NCBI RefSeq assembly: GCF_013408305.1
Contig: NZ_JACBZS010000001.1
Span: forward strand, 2,666,001-2,730,000
From: Naumannella cuiyingiana
Lineage (GTDB): Bacteria > Actinomycetota > Actinomycetes > Propionibacteriales > Propionibacteriaceae
Direction of reading: 5' to 3'
Length of the DNA stretch: 64,000 nt
Shown here: positions 7,571 to 15,391 of the stretch, piece by piece
Numbering within the stretch: the first letter of the stretch is position 1
Layout of the letters: each line of letters opens with the position of its first letter
Position numbers and translations under genes: made by a program
Notes under the pieces: model-generated
Seen by the model: only the letters and a program-made list of their open reading frames with translations
Databases searched by the model: none
What the model was told of the DNA's origin: nothing

Positions 7571-8283
7571 TCGCCGCCTTCATTGACTTGCTTGCCTTGT
7601 TCTATGAAATCCAATGCCGCGTCCGTTTCTCTAAGCACAGCAGCGACATCCCTTTCGCTCAGGGCATCAATGAAAAAGATCTTTCGGCCGATCTTGTACA
7701 GCGATGTGCCGATGATCGCGCCGCGACTGCGGTCGGCGATCCAGAAACGGTCATGGAAGTCCTTGGACTGCACCACCTGGACGTCCGTGTCAGCGCGTTT
7801 CGCCGCGAGTTCGGCCAGCACGGCGTCGCGGACGTCAGGGTGCGTCTGGTCTCCATCGACTATCGTGACTAGCTTGGCACCACTCGCGAGGAGCGGCGTG
7901 ATGAGGTCGGCCACTGACTGCGCGTAGTCCTCGAGGTCCTTCTTGGCGCTGTTTGTGAACAGGTAAGGATCGGTGATGAGTAGCTCGTCCTGCGGGTCCA
8001 GCCGCCTCAAGCGTTCAGCGATGTACTGGGCTGTCTGCTCCGGGGGAGCCTTGGGAGAAACATCCTCCTGTACCCGCGCAACCCGGAGGAAGGCGCTTGG
8101 TCCATCATTGCGTAGTCGCTTCTGCACCTCCTCCAGCGTGTAGCCCCGTTCCTGCCATCTCAGGTCGTAACCGAGCTCCTCGGCGAAGTCGGCCACTTTC
8201 AGCAAGTCCGTGTGCGAGATGTCCGGCGCGAACCGAAATGAGTTCTGGTCGTCCTGCCAATAGAGATCGTCGTCGGCGTCCAT
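7558..8283 (-). CDS. Orphan phospholipase-D-like protein
   Basis: A 241-residue protein read opposite to its neighbours. Residues from about 90 on resemble a PLD-type nuclease/phosphodiesterase half: LLITDPYLF, then GAKLVTIVDGD, and FHDRFWIADRSRGAIIGTSL near residue 185. The expected H-x-K is H-x-R (HDR), and only one such motif is present, so an active enzyme would need a dimer. The first 70 residues, with a helical YTLEEVQKRLRNDG stretch, look like a small recognition domain. I know no named family for the full chain. Position in the island suggests defence or self/non-self processing. Start ATG 8283 is the first in frame. Confidence 0.6.
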   Translation of the reverse strand: MDADDDLYWQDDQNSFRFAPDISHTDLLKVADFAEELGYDLRWQERGYTLEEVQKRLRNDGPSAFLRVARVQEDVSPKAPPEQTAQYIAERLRRLDPQDELLITDPYLFTNSAKKDLEDYAQSVADLITPLLASGAKLVTIVDGDQTHPDVRDAVLAELAAKRADTDVQVVQSKDFHDRFWIADRSRGAIIGTSLYKIGRKIFFIDALSERDVAAVLRETDAALDFIEQGKQVNEGGELTR

Positions 8284-8662
8284 TATTCTATGATGCCCTC
8301 GTCCGCTCGCCCACCAACCTCACCGACCCGGCACTTGGCAATTGAGTATGGATGACTGCTATAAGCACGCCCGAGGTTGCTGGCTAGAAGCCGGCCATCT
8401 CGATGCCCGGCTGGTTCGACCAGAAAGGTTGCCTGGCCGAGCTTAGCCTCGAGTACCCGCCGGAATGTCCTGGAGGGCGTGAGCGTGCGGGCCCGCGTCG
8501 GCAGATGCTTCTTTCCGCGGGCGCGCGGTGAAGTTCCGCTTCAACGTGTGAGTAACGTGGTCCGGCGCGTACCCACCCGTCTTCGTGATCAGTGACGCTT
8601 CGTCGTCCTGACGCAGAGTTCCTTCGACGGAGGCCGAAGTGTTTCACCCCTACCGTCATGGC
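8284..8662. other. Non-coding gap with dispersed repeat D
   Basis: No convincing gene lies in these 379 bases. The segment 8525-8553 is repeat D (25 of 29 matches to repeat C at 7542-7570). The stretch marks the change from the AT-richer island back to GC-rich DNA. The last bases contain the -10 box of the OsmC gene. Confidence 0.6.
8651..8656 (+). promoter_or_regulatory. Leaderless-type -10 box of the osmC-like gene
   Basis: TACCGT followed by 6 nt and the GTG at 8663. It supports GTG 8663 as the start over the GTG at 8639. Confidence 0.5.
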
Positions 8663-9118
8663 GTGGCTGAACACGAGTACACGGCAGCGATCAACTGGTC
8701 CGGCACCACGCGTGGGGGCTATCGGTCTTTCTCCCGTACGCACACGGCGTCGCTCGCGGGAGCCTCAGACCTGACGATGAGTGCTGATGCGGCGTTCCGG
8801 GGCGATGCGGACCTCACCAACCCGGAGCAGCTGCTGGTCGTGGCGGCGAGCTCGTGCCAGATGCTGTCGTTCCTCGCCTCGGCAGCGCGGGCCGGGGTGG
8901 ATGTCGTCGGGTACGAGGACTTGGCGCGCGGCAGGATGCCGCTGCGGGATGGTCAGATGTCCATCACCGACATTGAGCTGCGGCCGGTCATTCAAGTGCG
9001 CGGCGCGGACGGGGATGCTGTTGAGGACCTGGTGCATGTGGCGCATGAGCGGTGCTACATCGCGAACTCCCTGCGAAGTGAGGTCCGGGTGATCCCCAAG
9101 ATCGTGATCTTCGGATGA
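8663..9118 (+). CDS. OsmC family peroxiredoxin
   Basis: A 151-residue protein starting VAEHEYTAAINWSG, the usual N-terminus of OsmC/Ohr proteins. The two catalytic cysteines are visible in SSCQMLSFLASAARAG (about residue 71) and HERCYIANSL (about residue 135). Family members reduce organic hydroperoxides using the paired cysteines. The GTG at 8663 follows a TANNNT box; an upstream GTG at 8639 would add eight residues foreign to the family. Its stop overlaps the start of the next gene by 4 nt (ATGA), so the two are translationally coupled. Confidence 0.9.
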   Translation: MAEHEYTAAINWSGTTRGGYRSFSRTHTASLAGASDLTMSADAAFRGDADLTNPEQLLVVAASSCQMLSFLASAARAGVDVVGYEDLARGRMPLRDGQMSITDIELRPVIQVRGADGDAVEDLVHVAHERCYIANSLRSEVRVIPKIVIFG

Positions 9119-9474
9119 AGGACGTCTGCGTTCGAGGTGTTCGGTCGGCCAGGGATCTCGCCGACCTCGCTTCGGTTCTGGGTCAGGCGGGCATCGGCCT
9201 CGAAGGCGGCGGGATGTGGGAGGGCGTCGCCCACTACCTCGTGGACGACGGGGTCGCGGCACGCGCGGCACTGACCACGGCCGGGTACGCGGCCGTCGAA
9301 GTGCGTTCGGCAGTTCTCGCTCCGCTCGACGCCGATGTGCCTGGCGCGCTGGGGCGCTTGATGGCAGACATTGCGGACTCCGGGAAGGAGATCGTCGCTC
9401 AGTACAGCGATCATCAGAACCGCAAGGTGCTCGTCATGGGCGACTCCCGTGTGGATGGGACGGCGAAGCGATGA
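9115..9474 (+). CDS. ACT-domain-like small protein
   Basis: A 119-residue protein whose N-terminal 70 residues look like an ACT-type ligand-binding fold (GVRSARDLADLASVLGQAGIGLEGGG), with a second half-repeat VPGALGRLMADIADSGKEIVAQYSDH. No catalytic domain is attached. Stand-alone ACT-like proteins bind small ligands and act as sensors. The ATG overlaps the OsmC stop, so they are made together. The function is unknown; a regulatory partner of the OsmC protein is possible but not shown. Confidence 0.6.
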   Translation: MKDVCVRGVRSARDLADLASVLGQAGIGLEGGGMWEGVAHYLVDDGVAARAALTTAGYAAVEVRSAVLAPLDADVPGALGRLMADIADSGKEIVAQYSDHQNRKVLVMGDSRVDGTAKR

Positions 9475-9587
9475 GCGCACGGGTCGTCGCCGCACGGCGA
9501 TGAGGACAGCACGGTCGTGCTACGACCACTGGCGGGTCGGGTGGCGACTGGCTTCCGTTGAGCCGGGCCCGGAGATGCTACAGGTGC

Positions 9588-9593
9588 TACGAT
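9588..9593 (+). promoter_or_regulatory. Leaderless-type -10 box of vapB
   Basis: TACGAT lies 6 nt before the ATG at 9600, with no Shine-Dalgarno sequence between them. Confidence 0.5.
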
Positions 9594-9599
9594 CACTGA

Positions 9600-9854
9600 A
9601 TGGCGACCACCGTCAGTCATCGCGACCTGCGCAATCACAGCGGCGAAGTCCTGCATGCAGTCGAAGCCGGCGAGACCTACACCGTGACGAGCCGCGGCAA
9701 GCCGGTCGCGCGGCTGGTGCCGATCACCGAAGCCACTCCTGATCTGCCGCTGCATCGTCCGGCGTCGACTCGTGGCGGATTCTCACGGCTGACCCGGCAC
9801 TCGATCGCCACACCCAGCGCGGAAACCATCGATGACCTCAGAGGTGAGCGTTGA
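9600..9854 (+). CDS. vapB: Phd/YefM-type antitoxin (VapB partner)
   Basis: An 84-residue antitoxin: VSHRDLRNHSGEVLHAVEAGETYTVTSRGKPVARLVPI is the DNA-binding Phd/YefM fold, and the C-terminal 35 residues are the toxin-neutralising tail. It should repress its own operon together with the toxin. The stop overlaps the TTG start of the PIN gene (TTGA), the normal coupling for such pairs. Confidence 0.88.
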   Translation: MATTVSHRDLRNHSGEVLHAVEAGETYTVTSRGKPVARLVPITEATPDLPLHRPASTRGGFSRLTRHSIATPSAETIDDLRGER

Positions 9855-10237
9855 GCCGCTTCTACCTCGACACTTCAGCGGCAGCAAAGCTGCTGGTCGA
9901 GGAGGCCGAGAGCGCCTCCCTGGCGGCGTGGGCCGACGGTGAGGACCGCAACCTTCTCGCCACACACCTGCTCGAAACCGAGCTGCGGCGGTTCGCGGCT
10001 CGACACGAACTCCCTCAGGGCGACGTATCGGCGATCCTCGCCCGCGTCGACCTCCACGACCTTCCACCGAGCATCTATCGGGAGGCAGGGCTGCTGCCGG
10101 GCCACGCGTTGCGGTCGCTCGACGCTCTGCATCTGGCGGCGTCGATCCGACTTGATGTCGAGGCCCTCGTCACCTACGACGCCCGCCTGGCTGCGGCCGC
10201 CAAGGATCTGGGGCTGCAGGTCCATCCAGCGGCCTAG
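9851..10237 (+). CDS. vapC: PIN-domain ribonuclease toxin (VapC)
   Basis: A 128-residue PIN protein with the acidic active-site residues in place: FYLDTSA near residue 6, the glutamate of LETELRR near 43, SLDALHLA near 91, and VTYDARL near 109. VapC toxins cleave tRNA or rRNA in a Mg-dependent way until bound by the antitoxin. Translation probably starts at the TTG 9851 inside the antitoxin stop. It ends 87 bases before a strong hairpin. Confidence 0.9.
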   Translation: MSRFYLDTSAAAKLLVEEAESASLAAWADGEDRNLLATHLLETELRRFAARHELPQGDVSAILARVDLHDLPPSIYREAGLLPGHALRSLDALHLAASIRLDVEALVTYDARLAAAAKDLGLQVHPAA

Positions 10238-10324
10238 TGCCGGCTCGGCGAGATCAGTCTCGGGCGGCAATGAAACGACGGTCGAGCGTCTCGACAGCCC
10301 GCTCCCGGTCGTGTACAGCATGCC

Positions 10325-10376
10325 GTGATCACTTTGTGGTCACCTCATGGGGTGGGAATGACCACAAAGTGATCAC
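10325..10376. terminator. 18-bp perfect hairpin between convergent genes
   Basis: GTGATCACTTTGTGGTCA (10325-10342) pairs perfectly with 10359-10376 around a 16-nt loop. The WYL regulator gene stops inside the second arm and vapC ends upstream, so it fits a bidirectional terminator, although no T-run follows. The inner GTGATCAC is itself a palindrome, so protein binding cannot be excluded. Confidence 0.6.
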
Positions 10377-11413
10377 GGGTCGAGTGCCGGTCGGCCCGAG
10401 TCGACACGGCGCGATCGGCCGAGGTCGGACCGGCGTACGCCTCCGACCACATCCTCGCCGCGGCGCCGACGGCTGGCCACCGACGCGGCGAAGCGCTCGA
10501 TCGCCTCGGCCCACGCGGTGGGCTCGTCGATGGTGAAGGCGCACTCCAGGTGGCTGAGGTGGAACAGGAGCCAGCGCCAGTCGTCGCACCGCAGCGTCAC
10601 ACGAGTCCGCTGTGCGCCCAGTGCCTCGACGTCCATCGACTGAAAGGGGAGCGCGGCGGCTACCTCATCGACAGAGGTCGCGACCGTCACGACCGCCTTG
10701 CGGCTCGATCGTTTGACCGCCGCCTTCACCCGGTCGAGGGCCGCTTCCTCCGGCAGCTCGCGTGGCTCGAACCCTGCGGTACGCACGTCGAGGTTGCTCA
10801 TCCGATCCGTGCGAAACACCCGCCAGCTTCCCTTGTCGGATTCCCACGCAACGAGGTACCAGCGCATCAGGTGGTGCACCTGGCGGTGCGGGTGGACCCG
10901 GCGCCGGGTGGCCCGCTCGCCCCGGCGATAGTCGAACCCGAGTTCTCGGCGTTCGTGGATCGCCGTGGCGATGCGCGTGATGTCGGCGATGGCGATCGTC
11001 GGTGCGCGAAGCGCGTCCGCCTCCACACTCGCCCGGACCGTGGCCGCGTTCATCGCCAGGCGCGGGGGCAGCACCTGGTCCAGCTTCCCGTACGCCCGCG
11101 ACATCGCGTCACCGATGCTGCCGGGGCGACCCTGATCGGCGTTCGCGTTCGCGGCCAGCGCGAGCATGATCGCGATCGCCTCGTCGTCGTCGAAGATCAG
11201 CGGCGGAATCGCTCGGCCCGCGGCCAACCCGTAGTGGCCGCCGGGCCCGGGAGCGGCGTCGACGGGGTATCCGTACTCACGAAGCCGATCGACGTCCCGG
11301 CGTACGGTCCGCTCGCTCACCCCGAGCCGCGCGACGAGTTCGGCGCCCGTGTAGCGACGCCTCGTCTGCAGCAGGGCGAGCAGATCGAGCATCCGCCGAG
11401 TGACATCGGCCAT
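10373..11413 (-). CDS. WYL-domain transcriptional regulator (YafY type)
   Basis: A 346-residue regulator: an N-terminal winged helix-turn-helix (YTGAELVARLGVSERTVRRDVDRLREYGYPV, about residues 22-55), then a WYL sensor domain (about 140-225, with VHHLMRWYLVAWESDKGSWRVFRTDRM) and a C-terminal WCX extension. WYL proteins bind nucleic-acid or nucleotide ligands and often control DNA-damage or defence genes. I prefer ATG 11413; a GTG at 11428 is in frame. It faces the UvrA-like gene with about 60 bases between the starts, so it probably controls that gene. Confidence 0.88.
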   Translation of the reverse strand: MADVTRRMLDLLALLQTRRRYTGAELVARLGVSERTVRRDVDRLREYGYPVDAAPGPGGHYGLAAGRAIPPLIFDDDEAIAIMLALAANANADQGRPGSIGDAMSRAYGKLDQVLPPRLAMNAATVRASVEADALRAPTIAIADITRIATAIHERRELGFDYRRGERATRRRVHPHRQVHHLMRWYLVAWESDKGSWRVFRTDRMSNLDVRTAGFEPRELPEEAALDRVKAAVKRSSRKAVVTVATSVDEVAAALPFQSMDVEALGAQRTRVTLRCDDWRWLLFHLSHLECAFTIDEPTAWAEAIERFAASVASRRRRGEDVVGGVRRSDLGRSRRVDSGRPALDP

Positions 11414-11461
11414 GCTCGAGGATGACACGAATTGCGGTCAGGATCCGGCCGGATCTGGTCC

Positions 11462-11467
11462 TAGCGT
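11462..11467 (+). promoter_or_regulatory. Leaderless-type -10 box of the UvrA-like gene
   Basis: TAGCGT lies 8 nt before ATG 11476, supporting this start over the in-frame ATG at 11422, which would overlap the divergent regulator. Confidence 0.45.
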
Positions 11468-11475
11468 CGGCGAGC

Positions 11476-13722
11476 ATGACCGAGCGAGCCATCAGGGTGC
11501 GTCAAGCCACGACCAACAACCTCGACCGCCTCGACATCGACATCCGCAGGAACCGTCTCGTCGTCATCGCCGGCGTCTCCGGTTCGGGCAAGTCGTCGTT
11601 GATCTTCGACACCATCGCGGCCGAGGCGGGCGCCGAACTCAACGAGACCTACCCGCCGTTCACCCGCAATCGCCTGCCGAAGTGGACGCGACCCGAGGTC
11701 GGAAGCATCGACGGGCTCTCGCCGGTCATCGTCATCGACCAGCGACGGATCGGCGGCAACGCGCGCTCGACCGTCGGCACGATCACCGACGCCTGGACGT
11801 ATCTGCGCCTCCTGTTCTCCCGGCTCAGCGAACCGCACGTCGGCGAGTCCTCCGCGTTCTCCTTCAACGACCCCGACGGCATGTGCCCCACCTGCTCGGG
11901 CATCGGCGAGGTCGTCCGCCCCAAGGTCGAGAAGTTCCTCGACCGGGATCGCCGGCTCGACGAACGAGCGATCGTCCTGCCCGGCTTCGGGGACGGCCAG
12001 TACTGGTACCGCAAGTACGCCGAGATCGGCGTTTTCGCCGTCGACTCGCCCCTGCGCGAGTGGCCGGCAGAGCACGTCGACGTACTGCTCCACGGCCGAC
12101 GGATCGCGTCGGCCCTCTCCGACGCCCTGCCTGCGGACTACGAAGGCGTCGTTGAGCGATTCGAGCGCATCTACCTGCAGACCTCCGACACCGTCTCAGA
12201 ACACAAGCGCGCGACCATCGCCGAGTTCACGCACTCGGAGACCTGCCCCGATTGCCGCGGCGAACGCCTCTCCGAAGCCGCGCGCACCGCCACGGTCGAC
12301 GGTTACACGATCGGCGAACTCTCCGGTCTCGAGATTCCCGAACTCCGCGACGTCGTCGCCCGGATGCAGCGGCCCGAGGTACGCAGCGTCGTCACCGCCC
12401 TGCTCGACCGGCTCGAAGCAATGGAGACGATCGGACTCGGATATCTCCACCTCGCCCGCGCCACGTCGTCCCTGTCCGGCGGCGAGTCGCAGCGCATCAA
12501 AGCGGTCAAGCATCTCGGCTCGAGCCTGGTCGAGATGCTCTACGTCTTCGACGAACCGACCGTGGGCCTGCATCCGCACGACGTCGACGCCATGATCGAG
12601 TTGCTCGGCAGGCTCCGTGACCGTGGTAACACCGTCCTCGTCGTCGAGCACGATCCCGCCGTGATGGCGCGGGCAGACGAGATCATCGAGATCGGCCCCG
12701 GCCCCGGGAGCGCGGGTGGACGCCTCATCTTCCAGGGAAGCTTCGACGACCTCGTCCGTTCCGACGGACCGACCGGCCGAGCCCTCAGGGCTCAGGCGCC
12801 GACGGTGCCGACGCCCAGGAAGCCGGCCGGTCGGGTGACGATCGCCAACGCGAGAACGAACAACCTTGACGACGTGACGGTCGACCTGCCGCTGGGAGTG
12901 CTGACCGTCCTCACCGGGGTCGCCGGGTCGGGGAAGTCGAGTCTCGCCGCCGAGATCGTCGCGCAGCACGGCGCGATCACGATCGACCAGAAGCCGGTGT
13001 CGCCGAATCGCCGATCGACTCCGATCACCTACGTCGGCATCGCACAGATCCTGCGCAGGCACTTCGCGAGGATCACCGGCGCGCCCGAGGGCCTGTTCAG
13101 CGCCAATTCGGAAGGCGGCTGTCCGGCATGCAAGGGGCTCGGGATCATCTACACCGATCTCGCGTTCATGGACGGGCAGGAGACGACCTGCCCTACCTGC
13201 CAGGGTACGAAGTTCACCGCCGAGGCGCGTGCCCACACCATCGACGGGCTCTCGATCGCCGACATCGAGCGACTGAGCATCACCGATGCGATCGACCGGC
13301 TCGACGCTCCCGCGATCCGGTCGCGGCTCGCCCACCTCGACCGGGTCGGGCTGGGTTATCTCGCGCTCGGGCAACCGCTGAACACGCTCTCCGGCGGTGA
13401 GGCGCAGCGAGTGAAGATCGCCAAGGAGCTCAGGGACGCGACAGAGCAGAGTGTCTACCTTCTCGACGAACCGACGACGGGCCTGCATCTCAGCGATATC
13501 GCGCGACTCGTCGCGGTGCTCGACGACCTGGTCGGCCACGGCCACACCGTCGTCGTCATCGAGCACAACCTCGAGGTGATCCGCGTCGCCGACTGGTTGA
13601 TCGACCTCGGTCCCGGGCCCGGTCGTCACGGCGGACAGGTGCTCTACTCCGGGCTCGTCGATGGCATCGGCGACACGGCCACGGGGCGGGCGCTGCGCGA
13701 CGCGTACCGTGGCAGAGCCTGA
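11476..13722 (+). CDS. UvrA-like ABC ATPase (short, UvrA2/DrrC type)
   Basis: A 748-residue tandem ABC protein. It has two Walker A motifs (GVSGSGKSS near residue 37, GVAGSGKSS near 485), signature motifs LSGGESQRIK and LSGGEAQRVK, Walker B DEPTVGLHP and DEPTTGLH, and paired CxxC zinc modules (CPTCSGIGE, CPDCRGERL, CPACKGLG, CPTCQGTKF). Housekeeping UvrA is about 950 residues; this one lacks the extra UvrB-binding part. Such short UvrA paralogues protect against DNA-binding antibiotics such as anthracyclines or quinoxalines, probably by lifting the drug off DNA. The facing WYL gene is the likely regulator. Drug specificity is unknown. Confidence 0.85.
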   Translation: MTERAIRVRQATTNNLDRLDIDIRRNRLVVIAGVSGSGKSSLIFDTIAAEAGAELNETYPPFTRNRLPKWTRPEVGSIDGLSPVIVIDQRRIGGNARSTVGTITDAWTYLRLLFSRLSEPHVGESSAFSFNDPDGMCPTCSGIGEVVRPKVEKFLDRDRRLDERAIVLPGFGDGQYWYRKYAEIGVFAVDSPLREWPAEHVDVLLHGRRIASALSDALPADYEGVVERFERIYLQTSDTVSEHKRATIAEFTHSETCPDCRGERLSEAARTATVDGYTIGELSGLEIPELRDVVARMQRPEVRSVVTALLDRLEAMETIGLGYLHLARATSSLSGGESQRIKAVKHLGSSLVEMLYVFDEPTVGLHPHDVDAMIELLGRLRDRGNTVLVVEHDPAVMARADEIIEIGPGPGSAGGRLIFQGSFDDLVRSDGPTGRALRAQAPTVPTPRKPAGRVTIANARTNNLDDVTVDLPLGVLTVLTGVAGSGKSSLAAEIVAQHGAITIDQKPVSPNRRSTPITYVGIAQILRRHFARITGAPEGLFSANSEGGCPACKGLGIIYTDLAFMDGQETTCPTCQGTKFTAEARAHTIDGLSIADIERLSITDAIDRLDAPAIRSRLAHLDRVGLGYLALGQPLNTLSGGEAQRVKIAKELRDATEQSVYLLDEPTTGLHLSDIARLVAVLDDLVGHGHTVVVIEHNLEVIRVADWLIDLGPGPGRHGGQVLYSGLVDGIGDTATGRALRDAYRGRA

Positions 13723-13762
13723 GGTTGCGCAGGGCCGCGGGGTACGACCGCCGGAGCGCTGA

Positions 13763-14170
13763 TCAGACCTCGAGCAGACTCGCGACCAGCGACTCGACCC
13801 GCCCCCGTATTTCATCCCGGACCTGGCGGACCACCTCCAGCGGTCGTCCCGCGGGATCGGCCAGCGGCCAGTCCACGTATCGCTTTCCGGGGAAGTACGG
13901 GCAGGTGTCCCCGCAGCCCATGGTGACGACGACATCGACGCCCTCGACCAACTCGGGGGTCAGCCGGCGTGGCTGGTTGGCTGCGATGTCGATGCCGACC
14001 TCGCTCATCGCCGCCACAGCGATCGAATTGACCTGATCGGCCGGTTCGGTACCGGCGGAGAAGATGTGGATGCGATCACCGGCAAGCCTGGCCAACCATC
14101 CGGCGGCCATCTGTGAGCGCCCGGCATTGTGCACGCACACGAACAGGACGGCGGGGCGCTGGTCAGTCAT
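13763..14170 (-). CDS. arsC: Arsenate reductase ArsC (low-molecular-weight phosphatase type)
   Basis: A 135-residue protein with the P-loop VHNAGRS preceded by the nucleophilic cysteine (VCVHNAGRSQMA), and a second redox pair in GCGDTCPYFPG. It reduces arsenate to arsenite using thioredoxin or mycothiol. ATG 14170 has AGGAG upstream. It is the last gene of the minus-strand ars operon; arsenite made here would normally leave through Acr3, but the acr3 gene is broken, so methylation by ArsM may be the remaining route. Confidence 0.92.
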   Translation of the reverse strand: MTDQRPAVLFVCVHNAGRSQMAAGWLARLAGDRIHIFSAGTEPADQVNSIAVAAMSEVGIDIAANQPRRLTPELVEGVDVVVTMGCGDTCPYFPGKRYVDWPLADPAGRPLEVVRQVRDEIRGRVESLVASLLEV

Positions 14171-14534
14171 CGGAGCTCCTGGTCCGGCCGGCGTCGGTCG
14201 GCCGGCCGGTGGTAACGCTTGCGCAGGGTGAGCGCCACATGGACGACTCGATGGCGACCGCGATGGTCAGTTCGAAGTTGTTGCCCGCGGCGGTGAAGGC
14301 GGGGGTCGTCGATCTGGCGTACCGCAGCGCGAGGATCCGGCCGAGGGCGAACCCGCCGCCCCACATCACGACGAAGTACGCCAACAGCGGCAGCGCGATC
14401 CTGGCCACATCGAGCAGACGGGATGTGATCTGTTCGCCCTGCAGCGCGAACAGGATGACGATGGTGAACAAGAGCCCGTAGAGGGCCCACGGCTCGATCC
14501 GGGGGAGCAGCCGGGCCCCCGTTGACCGTCCGGG
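14167..14534 (-). pseudogene. acr3: Remnant of arsenite efflux pump Acr3
   Basis: Between arsM and arsC, one frame reads LLPRIEPWALYGLLFTIV, then LLAYFVVMWGGGFALGR and TTPAFTAAGNNFELTIAVAI, which are the late transmembrane segments of Acr3. It then jumps, in another frame, to VALTLRKRYHRPADR, the Acr3 tail, ending at the TGA overlapping the arsC start. The first two thirds of the protein are missing, and about 30 residues around the last helix are deleted. No start codon fits the first segment. Gene order and tail show that an intact arsM-acr3-arsC operon existed. Confidence 0.8.
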
Positions 14535-15329
14535 TCACGCTGGCGGCTCTTCGGGTGCGGGCTTCCTGGCTCGGATGAGCGCCGAGTGCATGCCCGGGGC
14601 TGCCTCGTGGATGAACGAGACCTCGGCGTCGACGAAGCCGGCGGCGGCCAACCCGTCGAGATACTCGCGACGCGACAGGGCGCCGGCGATGCAGCCGATG
14701 AACGATCCGCGTTCGGCGCGGTCCGCCGGCGTGAGGTGGTCCTCGGCGACGACATCGGCGATGCCGATCCGCCCGCCCGGCGCGAGGACCCGGTGCATTT
14801 CGCCGAGCACGGCGGGCTTGTCGGTGGAGAGATTGATCACGCAGTTGGAGATCACCACATCGACCGCGCCGTCGGGGAGCGGGACATCCTCGATCGTGCC
14901 CCTGAGGAACTCGACATTGGTCGCGCCGGCTCTGGCCTTGTTTGCATTGGCCAGTTCGAGCATCTCGTCGGTCATGTCGACGCCGTAGGCGTACCCCCGG
15001 GGACCGACCCGGCGCGCCGATAGCAGTACGTCAATGCCGCCGCCGGAGCCGAGATCGAGCACCTTCTCGCCCTCGTGCAGGTCGGCCACGACCATCGGGT
15101 TGCCACAGCCCAGGGAGGCGGTCAGCGCCTCGACGGGCAGCCCGAGCCGATCGTCCGTGCCGTACAAGGACGCGCCGAACACCTCGTCGGTGGGAGCGGC
15201 GCCGGCCGGTCCGCAGCAGTCCGCATCAACTGACGCCGACGCGTCGCTGTCACCGCGGGTCACGGCGGTCGCCGCGGCGGCGTAGCGCGCGCGGACCTGT
15301 TCCCGGGTCGCGTTGCCGGTCCTGGCCAT
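14535..15329 (-). CDS. arsM: Arsenite methyltransferase ArsM
   Basis: A 264-residue class I methyltransferase. The SAM-binding motif is VLDLGSGGGIDVLLSARRVG near residue 93. Characteristic ArsM features are an N-terminal DADCCGP cysteine pair, SLGCGNP near 77, VISNCVINLS near 153, and a conserved cysteine in FIGCIAGAL near 205. It methylates arsenite in the cytosol using SAM and thiols, giving volatile or less retained forms. ATG 15329 has AGGAGG 3 nt upstream, which decides against the longer frame from 15368. It is the first gene of the operon, divergent from arsR. Confidence 0.93.
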   Translation of the reverse strand: MARTGNATREQVRARYAAAATAVTRGDSDASASVDADCCGPAGAAPTDEVFGASLYGTDDRLGLPVEALTASLGCGNPMVVADLHEGEKVLDLGSGGGIDVLLSARRVGPRGYAYGVDMTDEMLELANANKARAGATNVEFLRGTIEDVPLPDGAVDVVISNCVINLSTDKPAVLGEMHRVLAPGGRIGIADVVAEDHLTPADRAERGSFIGCIAGALSRREYLDGLAAAGFVDAEVSFIHEAAPGMHSALIRARKPAPEEPPA

Positions 15330-15356
15330 GGCTCCTCCTGTCGCTCCGCTCAATCT

Positions 15357-15373
15357 ATTGACGATCATCGATG
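15357..15373 (-). promoter_or_regulatory. ArsR operator candidate, arsM side
   Basis: Read on the minus strand this is CATCGATGATCGTCAAT, matching 14 of 17 bases of the site at 15392-15408 on the plus strand. It lies 28-44 bases upstream of the arsM start, in the promoter region. Two opposed copies fit one ArsR controlling both directions. Confidence 0.6.
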
Positions 15374-15391
15374 CGACAATCCTGCGTTATC

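Noticed and set aside
2986-8553. Integron attC sites for repeats A-D
   Set aside because: No integrase gene, no paired core sites of the R/L type, and copies do not share the expected long folded structure.
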